Below are positions 33,885 to 52,826 of a stretch of 64,000 nt of DNA, one piece after another. Each line of letters opens with the position of its first letter. The first letter of the stretch is position 1. Location of the stretch: contig OX442314.1 of NCBI GenBank assembly GCA_949358305.1, positions 14,253,060 through 14,317,059 of the forward strand, read 5' to 3'. This DNA comes from Strigamia acuminata (Eukaryota; Arthropoda; Chilopoda; Geophilomorpha; Linotaeniidae). Made by a program: the position numbers and the translations under genes. Under the pieces are notes generated by a model. That model saw only the letters and a program-made list of their open reading frames with translations. It searched no databases and was not told the origin of the DNA.

Positions 33885-34889
33885 TGTAATGAGCTCAAAT
33901 TACTGTGAAGAATATTAACAATAAAACTAAACTCATTGATGCCGTGCCAGGACTTATACAAATACTTCTCAAAATAACTTAATATTAACTCAAATGATAG
34001 GAGAAATAATGACTCAATTATTTCTCAATTAACAGACGATTTATTCAAACTTAGAATAAACACTAAATCGAATACAAGATATTATTTTGTGATAAACGGA
34101 TAAATTAAATGACTGAAGAAATAATTTACTAAAAGAAATATAATTAAAAGCAAAGGAAAATGATAAAGAATCCAGTCGATTCGACGACTCCACTTCTCGG
34201 GAACGCCGAACGCTTGGATTCGCTTCACTCGACGCTCGGCTCGGCCTCGACGTTTCTTCAACACGGACTCAATTCCGTTCCAACTACTTCCTCGTGACTC
34301 GTTCGGGCTCAATCCCGCTCTCGTCGTCCTCTCCAGGTCGCAACGTCGTCGTCGCGGCGTCGTTGCGGCTGATTCCGCACAACAATCTCTCACACTCGCG
34401 CTCACTTCGCTTCGTCGCGAGTGAGAAGTCTCAGTCCAACAATGGCTGTTGGCCAAGAATAGAAATCCCTCCAAACAATACTTGTTTGGCAAGATAAAAA
34501 TCCCACTGTCACTAACTGAAGTAACAGCAAGAAATATCTCACAAATCGCTCTGGCAATCTGCAAGAATGAGTCCAAATACTCTGACAATCTTTCACTAAA
34601 TCGGCTTGTAGAATGGTGTTTTCTCAGGAAGATTTTGGTGACTGGTTGCTCTCAAAGTAGGTTTCAAACTGAGGAGTTTTTCTGCTCCTCACAGGAAGTG
34701 TTTCCTGCTCCGGGAGGTTGCGGGCTGGTTTCCTTGGCGACCACCCACAATTCCTCCCACCCTGCCTAACTCCCTTTATCTAGACAGGAAATCATAAAAA
34801 ATATAAAATAAAATAAAACAATCTCCAATTTAATATTTTATTTCGGGCTCATTCCCGACACTTCATTAGTGACCACTAGGGTCACTACA
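33885..34889 (-). repeat. 5' LTR of the retroelement
   Basis: This 1005-bp LTR has TG...CA ends and appears identical over its full length to 19963-20967, including all embedded frames. It drives transcription leftward into gag. The 168-codon LTR frame (34588-34082 here) lies in the same orientation upstream of gag. Apparent identity of the two LTRs implies insertion too recent for substitutions to accumulate, or recent gene conversion. Confidence 0.95.
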
Positions 34890-34893
34890 ACTG
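34890..34893. repeat. Target-site duplication ACTG, right copy
   Basis: This matches ACTG at 19959-19962 on the other side of the element. Confidence 0.85.
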
Positions 34894-37150
34894 GACTGAA
34901 CAACAATGTCAAGGAGGACTTGGCTTTACAAAATCAACACCAGTTGAATTTATTTTTAGTGCCGCAGAAAAAAAAAATTATTAAATTTTCTCCACTATAT
35001 TTCAATTATATTTTTATTCTCTGGGTTTGTGATGATGCAATAAAATCACGTGTTTCATTTAGAGCAATCATCTCGCAATCTGTCAAAAGACATGGTGTGG
35101 TGTCAACCCGATTATGCAATCACATTTCGAACAAAATGCTTCTTTTATGTTCCCCAGTCGAGATCACATTGCATTACATCTTCTAAATTATTCTGCCTTC
35201 ATTATTTATCACTTAGCAAGCGCTTACCAATTATTTAACAGGAAGAAATCTCAAATAAATGCGTGAACTGAGACGTAAACTTTAACAGCGTAATGATAAT
35301 GAGAACAAATTAAAGAAAGTTAGCAAATACATTTAACTCGTTTTTGTAAAACCCATAATTTCATGGCACAACTTCTCCACCGCTTCTTGCACTTGTAATT
35401 TTATTGATTCAAAGGCTCTCCAACACTTGGAAAATGAGGAAAAAAAATCATTATGCTACAGTATCAGCTCAAAGCCCCTATATTTTATCGGAGTAAATAT
35501 TTATTAAACTTACGAAACGACAATAAATTCAGGACTTAGTGTTGTTGCCTGGAAAAAGATATATTGCGAATTTTTGCGTCGATGCGATCGCAGTTTATTA
35601 ACCACCTAGTGTAGATTAGGTGAATGAACCTTATTTTTTCCTTAATATTGAATTAATATTTGATTAAAATTTATCAAATTAGCTTTTTCGGCTAGATTAA
35701 AATCATTTCCTTTAATAATAGTTGTTGGAAAAGTCAACTCATCATTATTCGTGCAGTTTTGCAAGTGTGGGTGGAAACCTTGTTGGCAATCGATTTAACG
35801 TGTGTAAAAAAAGACGACAAAAAAATGATTACCTTTCGACCCAATTTTAACTTAGTTTCCAGTTTCTGATCAATTTTTTGTTTTTAAAAATTCGGGGAAA
35901 AATCAAACATGTAACTTGTTCTCAATTTAACCAATTATTTTAATTATACACATTATTTTTAAATTTTTAATCCGGATTTTTGCGGCAAAAAAGGTTCTGA
36001 CAGAAATGTCATCTTTTCTTTCTTTCCTTCCTTCTTTCCATTTACGTCATCTGCCGTGTTTGAATCTCATCAAGCAGCAGACTCGGTTTGACCTTTGCCA
36101 TCTTGCCTGTGGCGACTGCACCTGCGTTGAGTCATTTTATGCTTTTTTCTCACGGCAAACGATTTCCAAAGGGATTTCCTGGAATGCGCTAATCATTCAT
36201 TTATTAGAAATTTATTAACTTATCGGAGATAATTATGGCTTCCTTCTGAAATTCTATCACCTGAAAAAACCCGCCAAGCGTTTCCAAGCTGCACACAACT
36301 TGCTCGTACTGTAGTCCAGTGAATTTAAGCGTGAGAAAGTTGTTGACTCGTGTTTACATTGATATAGGAAGAAGGAGAAGTTAGGAAATCGATAAACAAT
36401 GTGAAAATATTTGAGGAAGTGGAAAACCATCACGCTAAATTACTTCATTTTTATCTCACACACAAGTCTTATGAGAAACACTATTAAAGTGGATTTCAGG
36501 CCAGCCAATGAGCCAACACATGCAAGTTTATCATGCAATGCAATGCCAAGAAAAAATCAATAAACTAAATAAAATTAAATAAGTAAAATCAAGTTGAGAC
36601 AGTCAAAATAAAATTTTAAACGTGTATTTTTAATGTTTTTTGTTATTTATTCTGCAGTGGTCATTTTAACATTTCAACTAGGAAATTGTTTTTACTTAAT
36701 CTTTCATCAACTTCCGTAATTTGAGGAAGTAATTTTTTCTGTCAAAATATGTAAACAAAAGGCTGTTTTTATCATTTATTATAAAATTTTTATTTAATTT
36801 TGTGCGTCAACACCCAAGCAGAGCAGACGAAGATAAATGTTTTTAAGCTTTTCACTCAAAATTGGTGTAATTGTTAACATGTGGTTAATCTCGATTTGGC
36901 CATGGGGCCGGTAGCCCCCAGAACATTCGTCCATGACTAAATATCTAGAATCAGCTTTGCCCGTGCGGTGTGAGTCACCATGAGAGTAGGCCGACAGGTT
37001 GGTGTTTCTCGCTTGTCAAATGTTTAAAATGCGAGCCTTGAGCGAGGTTATAATGATTGCCAGCTCATCAGCGGACATGCTAATTATCAAGAAAACAATC
37101 ACATTAGATAATGGAGTATAAATGGAATTAATTTGACGGAGGGAACGAAG
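34894..37150. other. Intergenic region between the retroelement and the MARK gene
   Basis: No gene, RNA or repeat boundary is recognised. The sequence is AT-rich and its frames are short and unconvincing. Confidence 0.5.
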
Positions 37151-37259
37151 ATAATGTTAATCAAAAGTACATTTTATGCAATGCGTCAATAGTGTTAATC
37201 GGTGAATTATATTGTTTTCCAAAAATGGCCCTGTTTGGAGACTATGATTAGGTATGACG

Positions 37260-37773
37260 TCAATGGGCGATCTCTTTAACCAATAGAACGTTGCGCTTTG
37301 GCCAAAAAGGAAGTTACTGAGCGTGCGCACAATTCTCCTTTCTTGGCTTGGAACAAGAAAGAGCCGCCATCTTGATTTGAACAATTAGTGGGTGCCGAGT
37401 TTGTCTCAATTTAGTTTTATAATTTTACCGGATTTGACTGTGTTTCGCCACCTTAGAGCCGAAAGATGGTCTGGAGATTAGCCGTTTCTACACTAGAAGT
37501 AAGATGTAAATAATCTGTTGACAAAAACAGGGTTATAAAAATCGACGCGGCCAAATCATTGAGTGAACTGAGGAGCAGCAAGTGCACGTTCAGATTTATT
37601 GCGGGGCTCCTGTTTGCACATCGATAACTTGTCACTAGAAGGAATGGTGGTTTGCGTGAATTCGTAATTCGGCATTTCTATGTTGATCGAACTCCCAAAA
37701 TTGGAACCAAGTGTGGGATAGTCGTTGCTAGATTCATTTTTGGGAACGAACTACGTTCATAGCAGATTTCAAG
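37260..37773 (+). promoter_or_regulatory. Promoter and 5' leader of the MARK/PAR-1 gene
   Basis: An AACCAATAG CCAAT box lies at 37278-37286. A reverse-strand YY1/Pho-type site (plus GCCGCCATCTT, 37363-37373, i.e. AAGATGGCGGC) lies about 400 bp before the ATG; such sites often sit close to transcription starts of housekeeping genes. No TATA box is seen. The exact start site and any upstream non-coding exon cannot be read from the sequence. Confidence 0.4.
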
Positions 37774-45693
<7,920 letters not shown>

Positions 45694-47591
45694 TGAGCAA
45701 ATTATTCGCTGTATTTTTTTTCTCTCTCTCTCTTTTGTTTTTGTTTTTTCTTTTGTTTTTGTTTCATTTCTTTTCTCTTTTTAAAAAATTTCATTTTTTT
45801 TTTTAATTTTTTTTTGTTTGACTGCTCAGCACTAAGTTTAACGGACCCCGTACACTGCAGTCTTCAGTGTCACAGTTTATTAACCAGTGTGTACAATTTC
45901 TTTTTTGAGTTGCAAGACTAAAAAATGTCGCAATTAAAAATAAATAAGCAACTTAACTTGGTGAAACTACAAACGGATATGTGTGTGAATAAGTTATTTT
46001 TGTGTTGCCAAGAATATATCATTGTGGCAAGCTGAGACAAACGTGTTGTGATAATGTTTGATAAACAGCACTGAGACAATAGCGGAGAAATGTACCCATT
46101 TACTACATAATTTCGTGTACTTGTTGTGCAAGGCATATTCGTCTCTTAGAAAGAAAGAAAGGAAAAGAAAAAAATTAAAATAAAACTTTTCTTATCAATT
46201 CAGAGCCAAAATAGTTTACAGACCTACCTGACTTCTATTATACTTTAGGAAAAAACAAAAATTCCCATCTTCCTAAAAATCTTCAATATTTGGTTTATTA
46301 AAGAGAAAAATAAATTCTATGTAGAAATAAATGAGGTCAAGCTTCACTGTATCTAATCCCTGTATTTTTCATACCATTTTTTTTTTTTAAAAGAAAAATG
46401 AAATTACAAGTTATTATATCGTTAGTTTGGTTCTTTTTTATTTTTGTTTTTAAATTTTTATTTCTTTTCACCCATCGTTTGTCCATGAGTGCTCTAAGTA
46501 GGCAAGTGGAATTTGAAACCTGCATTTAGGGCCCAAATAATTTGCCTTTAGCCTGCATCCTCACCTGCTCAAAATTGATATTTATGAATTTGAATTTTTT
46601 AAGTTAGTAATTATACTAAATTGTCATTACGTTCCTTTTCAAGCCAGTTCTACGTCCTGGCTGTCTTCCATAAGTTAGTGTTTTGATTTTTGAGTTTTTT
46701 TTTTTATTTGTTTATTTTTATTTTTTGTTTTGTTTGAATTTGATTTTTTTATTTGTAATTTAACAAGTGTATTGATATTTGGAATTGAAATTAAGTTTTC
46801 TCTAATTTCTTAGGACGTCAGTTTTAGTAGAGGATTAAATATTGCCACACATGAAAATGCATTCTTCTAAAAGCTGCTTTAATATTGTAACGACTAAATA
46901 ATTTATGCTAATTATCGTTTATGTGCTATATGATTTGCTTAATGGTAAAATAGATTTTGGATTTTTTTTTCTTCCTCCTTTTTAAAAAAATATAATTATT
47001 GTACAGATTTTTTTTTTTTTAACTTTTAATTAATTTTTAAGTTTTCGATATATGCTTTGTATAATTTGACTGACTTTTTTGGAATGAAAAGTTGTTCATT
47101 TACTACTAACATAAATCTATTGAATTAATAAAATAGTCAGGGTGAGTTAACCGTTTTAAGTTATTATTGATAGAAAAAGAAAATTGTGAAAGGCTTAAAA
47201 ATTTATTTTTGATATAGAAATGATTAAGTACACTTCATCAGATGGAACTGAAGGACCAATCACAATAATAGAATTGAAGCTCAATTGAACTGGCTTGTGG
47301 GGAACAATTTCTAATTTGGCTTTTTGATTTACATTATATTTTTAAATCTATGCAATAATTTAATGTTTGTGAAACTCAGGAGAGGTTTCTCGTGGACATT
47401 GATCAGTTTAACATATTTTTTTGTTTGTTTGTTTTAAAATTACGCTAGTTGTGCTTTCAAAACATGTCAAGACTGACGTTTCGAATTGTAAGAAAATATT
47501 TTTGATTAATAGAAAAAATGGTAAATGTCACAAATTAATTTTTTTCTGCAGCAATTGCTGTAATTAGGCGAAACATATTGGTTCATTTTGT
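45694..47591 (+). other. Probable MARK 3' untranslated region and flank
   Basis: T-rich sequence follows the kinase stop codon, with several AATAAA-type signals (near 46187 and 46308). No other gene is recognised. The 3' end cannot be fixed from sequence alone. Confidence 0.5.
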
Positions 47592-48070
47592 AGAGACTTC
47601 CAATGCCTGTATAAAATATAGTTGCATTTGTATTTTATTGTGGTGGAAGTTTACGAGGGATTAAAATAGTCAACTTTACAATTTTTTTTTTTTTGGACAA
47701 TCTTAGTTTTAATTAATGGCCTATTTAAATTTTTTGTTTGGATAAAGGTATACATTTTTATTCATTGACTTATTGTAGGCCATTCCCATGTACATATTCT
47801 AGGTCTGATTGTACAAGACCCCATTTGTATTAAAATAATGATAAAAAAAAATTAAAAATAAATCTCTCAATTGATTTTTCTGCTTTGAAATATTTTGAAA
47901 AGTTTGATTTACAACAGACAACACAAATTCACTTTTTTTGAAAGTGATAATTTACAGCAATTTGTTCCTTTTTTCCAATTATGTAAGAGATAAAAAGTTG
48001 GGAGTAAAAGATGAAATAAAAATTGTAAAAACTTTGCGATTTTCAAGACGTAATTTCTTTTAAACATTAT

Positions 48071-48717
48071 TCATTCAAAGTTGACACCTCGTGCCGTTTT
48101 AGGCTTCTTGCTATTAGGATTGATGAGACTCATCCCTTGTCGGTGTTGAAATTTGATGGGTCCTTTCTTTTTATGAGCTTCCAAATTCATTAATGGTTGG
48201 TCGTACAGCCCACGTTGATCGGACGGACGTTTCGTCGGTTCCCTAACTTGCTTGGTAAGTGTTTTTATTCTGTCGGCTAGATGGAAAAGGAGAGTGGATA
48301 ATTCCCTAGACTTCGAATTTTCGTCGACAGGCTTTAAGGTCAGATTTATTTTATCGTCATCCGTAAATAATTTTACGTCGTTGGAACGATTTATTTGCAG
48401 TTTATCCGCATCCAGATGATTTCTAAAAATGAAATTTTGTCAAATAAGAATGAAATGCGACTACACATGGCTTTCGTTTACTTGAACTCGGAGAAATACT
48501 GCTGCATTTGAATTTTTTTAGAAGCGATCAACGATTCAAGTTCGTGTTTAGTTAAAATTAATTTCCAGACATTGTTACCGTCCGAAGCGGACAAGATCCA
48601 TTCTGATTTCGATTTTTCCGTCTGCCCGCAGATGATGTAATTGTACGAGTCGTTTTTTGTAACTGTAACAAAATTATCTAAGCAAAATTCTTTTGCCGCG
48701 TCGCAAATTGATAACAT
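48071..48717 (-). CDS. PAXX: PAXX-like end-joining factor, intact copy A, two exons
   Basis: PAXX belongs to the XRCC4/XLF superfamily and stabilises Ku at DNA breaks during non-homologous end joining (family knowledge). Exons on the minus strand: 48717-48482 and 48422-48071, phase 2 intron of 59 bp, 195 residues (human 204). The N-terminal part (MLSICDAAKEFCLDNFVTV) would form the head domain. A short helical stretch follows (LLFHLADRIKTLTKQ). The diagnostic part is the C-terminus, SLINPNSKKPKTARGVNFE, which matches the conserved PAXX Ku-binding tail (SLINP...GVDF in human). It lies head-to-head with TYW5. This is the only PAXX copy of the three with start codon, splice sites and both exons all in order. 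Confidence 0.85.
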
Positions 48718-48901
48718 GTTTAAAATATATGATTCCTAGGTAAAATAAAATTGTAGATTAAAAACGTTAGGTCGCCATTTTTTGTAAGCAACTAACAGCA
48801 GCGGTTTTAAAATGCAACTTTGCTATTTTAGCAATAGAGGGAACTTAAATCGAAACTCGATCAACGTCGGAGTACTATCGTCTTGATTTAAATTTTAGAA
48901 A
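48718..48901. promoter_or_regulatory. Divergent promoter between PAXX copy A and TYW5 copy 1
   Basis: Only 184 bp separate the two start codons, so both 5' leaders and promoters must lie here. The spacer is conserved in the third unit (52827-53010, also 184 bp). It holds no TATA box that I can see. A shared bidirectional promoter is the simplest reading. Confidence 0.6.
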
Positions 48902-49600
48902 ATGTGCTCTTCTTCGTGCGAAGTTGCTACTTATTTTAATGTTACTGAAGAGAAATTTCGAATGGAGATACAGGAAAAGGTATTTGATCGTTTTCCCACA
49001 ATTGGTGTACAAAATGATTAATAATTATATTTTTTTAGCGAGAACCTGCACTGCTAAAACAAGTTGATATAGGTCCATGCGTTCATAAGTGGACATTTGA
49101 TTACTTAATGAAAAATGCTGGTAACGACGAAGTGAAAGTTCGTTAGCACAATATCAGAAATGGATATCATTAATAAGAATTTTATGTATAGGTGTTTATG
49201 AACTTATTGAAGCAGGATAAAATAGCAGAAACTTTTGTTTATATCATTACTATTCGTTGAACTCATCAGACGAGTCCATGAAAATAATCAAACCGATTGT
49301 TTTTTAGACCCAGTAAGTATGTCGGCCATTTTCAGTCCTGAAATCAATTTTGTAATATTTTATTTTATTCTTTTTTGTTAGAATGAAAAATACTATCTTC
49401 GTTCTCTCGACGATAATGCACGAAAAGATGTGACGAATATTAAATCTCAATTTCCAAATCTGGCGGACGATGTTCATATTCCTAATTTTTTTAATAGTGA
49501 GCAATTTTTCTCGAGCGTGTTTAGAATTTCGTTCCCTGGACTTTGCTTGTGGACTCATTACGATGTAAATTTTCGTAATTTACGAATTCATCTAGATAAT

Positions 49601-50334
49601 TACAGTGTAAGCTGTGTAGCTGTAGTCCGGACAGGTTTGCATGGACCCGGACTCAATCAGTATAGAGCAGGGGTCGGCAACCTTTTGAGACGGAAGAGCC
49701 AAAAGTTAAAATTTACATAATTTCCCAGTTTTTAAAGAGCCACTAACATTCCGACGCCGTGTTTCAGCTGCTTAGATTCAGCTAGGTTAGGTTAGTTTAG
49801 GTCAGGTTAGGTTAGTTTGTTTAGGTTAGATCAGGTTAGATTAGTTTGTTTAGGTTAGGTCAGGTTAGGTTAGGTTTAATTAGATTAAAAAACGGCGTCG
49901 ATAAAACGGGCGTCGCTAAAGTGAAGCACATTCTTCCAAAATGCAAGGAATTCTTCCGAAATTCTTCCAGTTATATGAATGTACTTCACTTTAGCGAAGC
50001 CCGTTTTAGCGACGCCACATCTTGGAGAGCCGCACCTTGGCATCGAAAGAGCCGCAGGTTGCCGACCCCTGGTATAGAGCAAGGCAAAATTTTTTCTTTG
50101 GTCCGGACAGCTTCCCCTTCCGGAATCCGGACAAAACGATGTGTCCCATGTAGGAAGAAATTGCTGTGAAGTCCGGACAAAAACCAATAATGCCAATTTT
50201 CTAATGAAACAAAAAGAATTAAAAGCACTAAAATTTAAATAAAAAATTAATTTATTGCAGGTTTACTAGGGTTGGTAAAGGAAATTTGCGTTAAAGGTAC
50301 CGTTACGCCATGTGCACGTATGTTACGTAATGTG
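49601..50334. mobile_element. Nested insertion in the TYW5 pseudogene (outer repeat of unknown class)
   Basis: This sequence is absent from the equivalent intron of the intact TYW5. It carries the palindrome GTCCGGAC at 49625-49632, 50101-50108 and 50171-50178, and a related ATCCGGAC near 50125. A hAT-type miniature element (49668-50071) sits inside it. I could not define terminal repeats of the outer sequence. Confidence 0.45.
49668..50071. mobile_element. hAT-type miniature element (MITE), 404 bp
   Basis: The 16-bp terminal inverted repeats are perfect (CAGGGGTCGGCAACCT and its complement). They are flanked by an 8-bp target duplication GTATAGAG (49660-49667 and 50072-50079). The 8-bp duplication and CAGGGG-type ends are typical of hAT elements. 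There is no transposase, so it is non-autonomous. The interior has TTAGG-rich degenerate repeats (about 49785-49880) and a long imperfect hairpin with arms at about 49890-49928 and 49984-50020. Confidence 0.85.
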
Positions 50335-51444
50335 CATTTTAATTTAAATCACAGCACGAAACAAGCCGTTTTATTCCATCCGAAGGATTTAGATTACCTT
50401 TGTTTAATCGGTAATTTTTTTTATTTTGTTTAATTAATTGTGAAGTAATTTTGTGAAATACCGGTAACTATTTCTTAGGTGATAAATCATCGGTTTTAGA
50501 CATTGACAATCCAGACCTTGAAAAATATCCCAATTTCCGAAAAGCAACGAGATACGAATGTTTTATGGAACCCGGCGACATTTTGTACATTCCTGGTAAC
50601 TAAAACTAACTATATAAATTGAACATAGTTTGAATTTCCAATATTTATTCAATTTTTAGCTTTATGGTTTCATAATGTTTTAGCCAAAATGCCTGCTGTG
50701 GCTGTCAATGCATTTTGGTACAACTTGGAGCGTTTAAATTATGATAAATGCGACATATATGGCAACAAAGATTTTCCCGTAGCAGTACAAGCAAATCAAT
50801 TAGTACAAAGAGCTATCAAAGCTTTAAATCCATTACCAAACGAATATAGAGAGTTTTACAATCGCAGATTAATTAACACACTCAACCAAGAAATTTTAAA
50901 ATTACAAATTGTTAATAATAATACGGTAATAAATTTAAAATATACTTAAACAAAAATTTGTCAGAGACTTCCAATGCCTGTATAAAATATAGTTGCATTT
51001 ATATTTTATTGTGATGGAAGTTTACGAGGGATTAAAATAGTCGACTTTACAATTTTTGTTTTTGTTTGGACAATCTTAGTTTTAATTAATGGCCTATTTA
51101 AATTTTTTGTTTGGATAAAGGTGTACATTTTTATTCATTGACTTATTGTAGGCCATTCCCATGTACTACATATTCTAGGTCTGATTGTACAAGACCCCAT
51201 TTGTATTAAAATAATGATAAAAAAAATTAAAAATAAATCTCTCAATTGATTTTTCTGCTTTGAAGTAATTGAAAAGTTTGATTTACAACGGACAACACAA
51301 ATTCACTTTTTTTGAAAATGATAATTTACAGCAATTTGTTCCTATTTTCCAATTACGTTAGAGATAAAAAGTTGGGAGTAAAAGATGAAATAAAAATTGT
51401 AAAAACTTTGCGATTTTCAAGACGTAATTTCTTTTAAACATTAT

Positions 51445-52091
51445 TCATTCAAAGTTGACACCTCGTGACATTTTAGGCTTCTTGCTATAGGGATTGATGG
51501 GACTCAACCCTTGCCGGTGTTGAAAGTTGATGGGTCCTTTCTTTTTATGACCTTCCAAATCCATTAGTGGTTGGTCGTAGAACCCACGTTGATCGGACTG
51601 ACGTTTCATCGGTTTCCTAACTTGCTTGGTAATGGTAAGCGTTTTTATTCTGTCGGCTAGATGGAAGAGGAGAGAGGATAATTCCCTAGACTTCATATTT
51701 TTGTCGACAGGCTTTAAAGTCAGATTTATTTTATTGTCATCCGTAAATAATTTTACGTCGTTGGAACGATTTATTTGCAGTTTATCCGCATCCAGATGAT
51801 TTCTAAAAATGAAATTTTGTCAAATAAGACTGAAATGCGACTACACACAGCTTTCGTTTACTTGAATTCAGATAAATACTGCTGTATTTGTATTTCTTTA
51901 AAAGCGATCAACGATTCCAGTTTGTGTTTAGTTAAAATTAATTTCCAGACATTGTTGCCGTCCGAAGCGGACAATATCCATTCTGATTTCGAGTTTTCCG
52001 TCCGCCCGCAGATGATGAACGAGTCGTTTTTTGTAACTGTAACAAAATCATCTAAGCAAAATTCTTTTGCCGTGTCGCAAATTGATAACGT
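51445..52091 (-). CDS. PAXX-like copy B with ACG in place of ATG, joined to an H1-type promoter
   Basis: Exons on the minus strand are 52091-51862 and 51802-51445, with intact GT/AG sites. The frame is open for 195 codons, the same length as copy A, thanks to compensating in-frame 6-bp changes (a loss in exon 1, a gain in exon 2). The C-terminal motif is retained as SPINPYSKKPKMSRGVNFE. The expected start codon is ACG (52091-52089). The next bases upstream (52092 onward, ttttgatcc) are those of the H1 promoter rather than the PAXX spacer. It could be a recently silenced copy, or use ACG (A at -3) as a near-cognate start. The open frame favours recent origin or retained function; sequence alone cannot decide. 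Confidence 0.55.
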
Positions 52092-52517
52092 TTTTGATCC
52101 TGAGTTTCCGTGCTAGGATATTAGGAGAATTTAATTTGTTTTTATTATTTTTTAAAATATTTATTCGTTTTTATTAAAAATTATCGATGGGTTTTTGCTT
52201 TTACTAGTACCACAGACCTGTGCTAGTACTGAGGGTGAGGACCGATTGCTACTTGATCTGCACGGAGTTGAATTTCGGAATGCAATATTCGCCACCGAAG
52301 AAATAAAATTCATAGTTCTAAATGCCTAAACTATAACATTCAACTCATTAACATTCGAGTAATACGAGCTGAGACTGCAAATACTCACTTTTGCTCTTGA
52401 AATTTAAAGTTCTATTGCCTCGAATTCATTATTGTCAAAAAATCAACGGCTTATTCCCCTATTAGAACAACCACGGCCGTAACGAAAACGTGCGATTTTT
52501 AGCACGAGATTTTCTGT
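52092..52517 (-). promoter_or_regulatory. Duplicated H1 upstream region now preceding PAXX copy B
   Basis: This sequence parallels 55464-55840 upstream of H1 with scattered substitutions and small indels. Shared strings include TTTTGATCCTGAGTTT at the gene side and AACGTGCGATTTTTAGCACG near the far end. In orientation and distance it is placed exactly as the H1 promoter is relative to H1, but the downstream gene is PAXX copy B. Confidence 0.7.
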
Positions 52518-52520
52518 CGT

Positions 52521-52826
52521 CCAGATGATTTCTAAAACTGAAATTTTGTCAAATAAGAATAAAATACGACTACACATGGCTTTCGTTTATTTGAACTCGG
52601 AAAAATACTGCTGTATTTGATTTTTTTTAGAAGCGATCAACGATTCCAGTTCTTGTTTAGTTAAAATTAATTTCCAGACATTGTTAATGTCCGAAGCGGA
52701 CAATATCCAGTCTGCTTTCGAGTTTTCCGTCTCCCCGCAGATAATATAATTGTACGAGTCGTTTTTTGTAACTGTAACAAAATTATCGAAACAAAATTCT
52801 TTTGCCGCGTCGCAAATTGATAACAT
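52521..52826 (-). pseudogene. PAXX copy C, truncated
   Basis: Exon 1 is present with a good ATG (52826), encoding MLSICDAAKEFCFDNFVTV onward. The splice donor has changed from GT to AT, so the frame runs into TAA (52589-52587) after 79 codons. Only the intron and the first bases of exon 2 remain before the sequence breaks at 52521. The whole Ku-binding C-terminus is missing. It retains its head-to-head position with the intact TYW5. Confidence 0.85.

Larger units (their letters stand above)
19963..34889 (-). mobile_element. Complete Ty3/Gypsy-type LTR retrotransposon with three ORFs, 14.9 kb
   Basis: The element lies on the minus strand, so its 5' end is on the right. Order: 5' LTR 33885-34889, PBS, gag 33761-29979, pol 30111-24802 (PR-RT-RNase H-IN, the Gypsy order), a third ORF 24059-21012, PPT, 3' LTR 19963-20967. 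Both LTRs are 1005 bp and I saw no difference between them; all large ORFs are open; a 4-bp target duplication is present. Together these indicate a very recent, probably competent insertion. It is larger than typical Gypsy elements (about 5-8 kb) because gag, the pol termini and the third ORF are all long. I cannot place it in a named clade by eye. Confidence 0.95.
48902..50949 (+). pseudogene. TYW5 copy 1, disabled
   Basis: This is homologous exon by exon to the intact TYW5 at 53011-54346. Exon 1 (48902-48979) is intact. Exon 2 (from 49039) has lost two bases after GAAGTGAAAGTTC, giving an in-frame TAG at 49144-49146. The exon 3 acceptor has changed from AG to AT. After exon 4 (49382-49566) the intron has gained a nested insertion (about 49601-50334) that also replaced the start of exon 5, which has a further 1-bp loss. 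Exons 6 and 7 still read well (last frame ends 50949). Several independent lesions make function very unlikely. Confidence 0.9.
47592..50962. repeat. Tandem unit 1 of the PAXX-TYW5 array
   Basis: The unit starts at AGAGACTTCCAATGCCTG, which recurs at 50963. It contains about 480 bp of flank, intact PAXX (minus), a 184-bp divergent spacer and a broken TYW5 copy (plus). The homologous flank in the next unit (50963-51442) is nearly the same base for base. No H1 gene remains in this unit. Confidence 0.85.
50963..52520. repeat. Tandem unit 2 remnant: flank, PAXX copy B and H1 promoter copy
   Basis: This has the same left flank as unit 1 (50963-51442), then PAXX copy B (51445-52091), then sequence homologous to the region upstream of histone H1 (52092 to about 52517 matches 55464 to about 55840). 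The simplest reading is that a full PAXX-TYW5-H1 unit lost everything between the PAXX and H1 start codons. The right edge at about 52520 joins directly to the PAXX intron of unit 3. Confidence 0.7.

Noticed and set aside
49785-49880. TTAGG-like runs as an interstitial telomere
   Set aside because: The runs are degenerate, short and lie wholly within a hAT MITE with clear ends and target duplication.
52587-52826. PAXX copy C read as a functional 79-residue gene
   Set aside because: It stops only because the intron donor is mutated and lacks the helical and Ku-binding parts; best treated as a truncated pseudogene.
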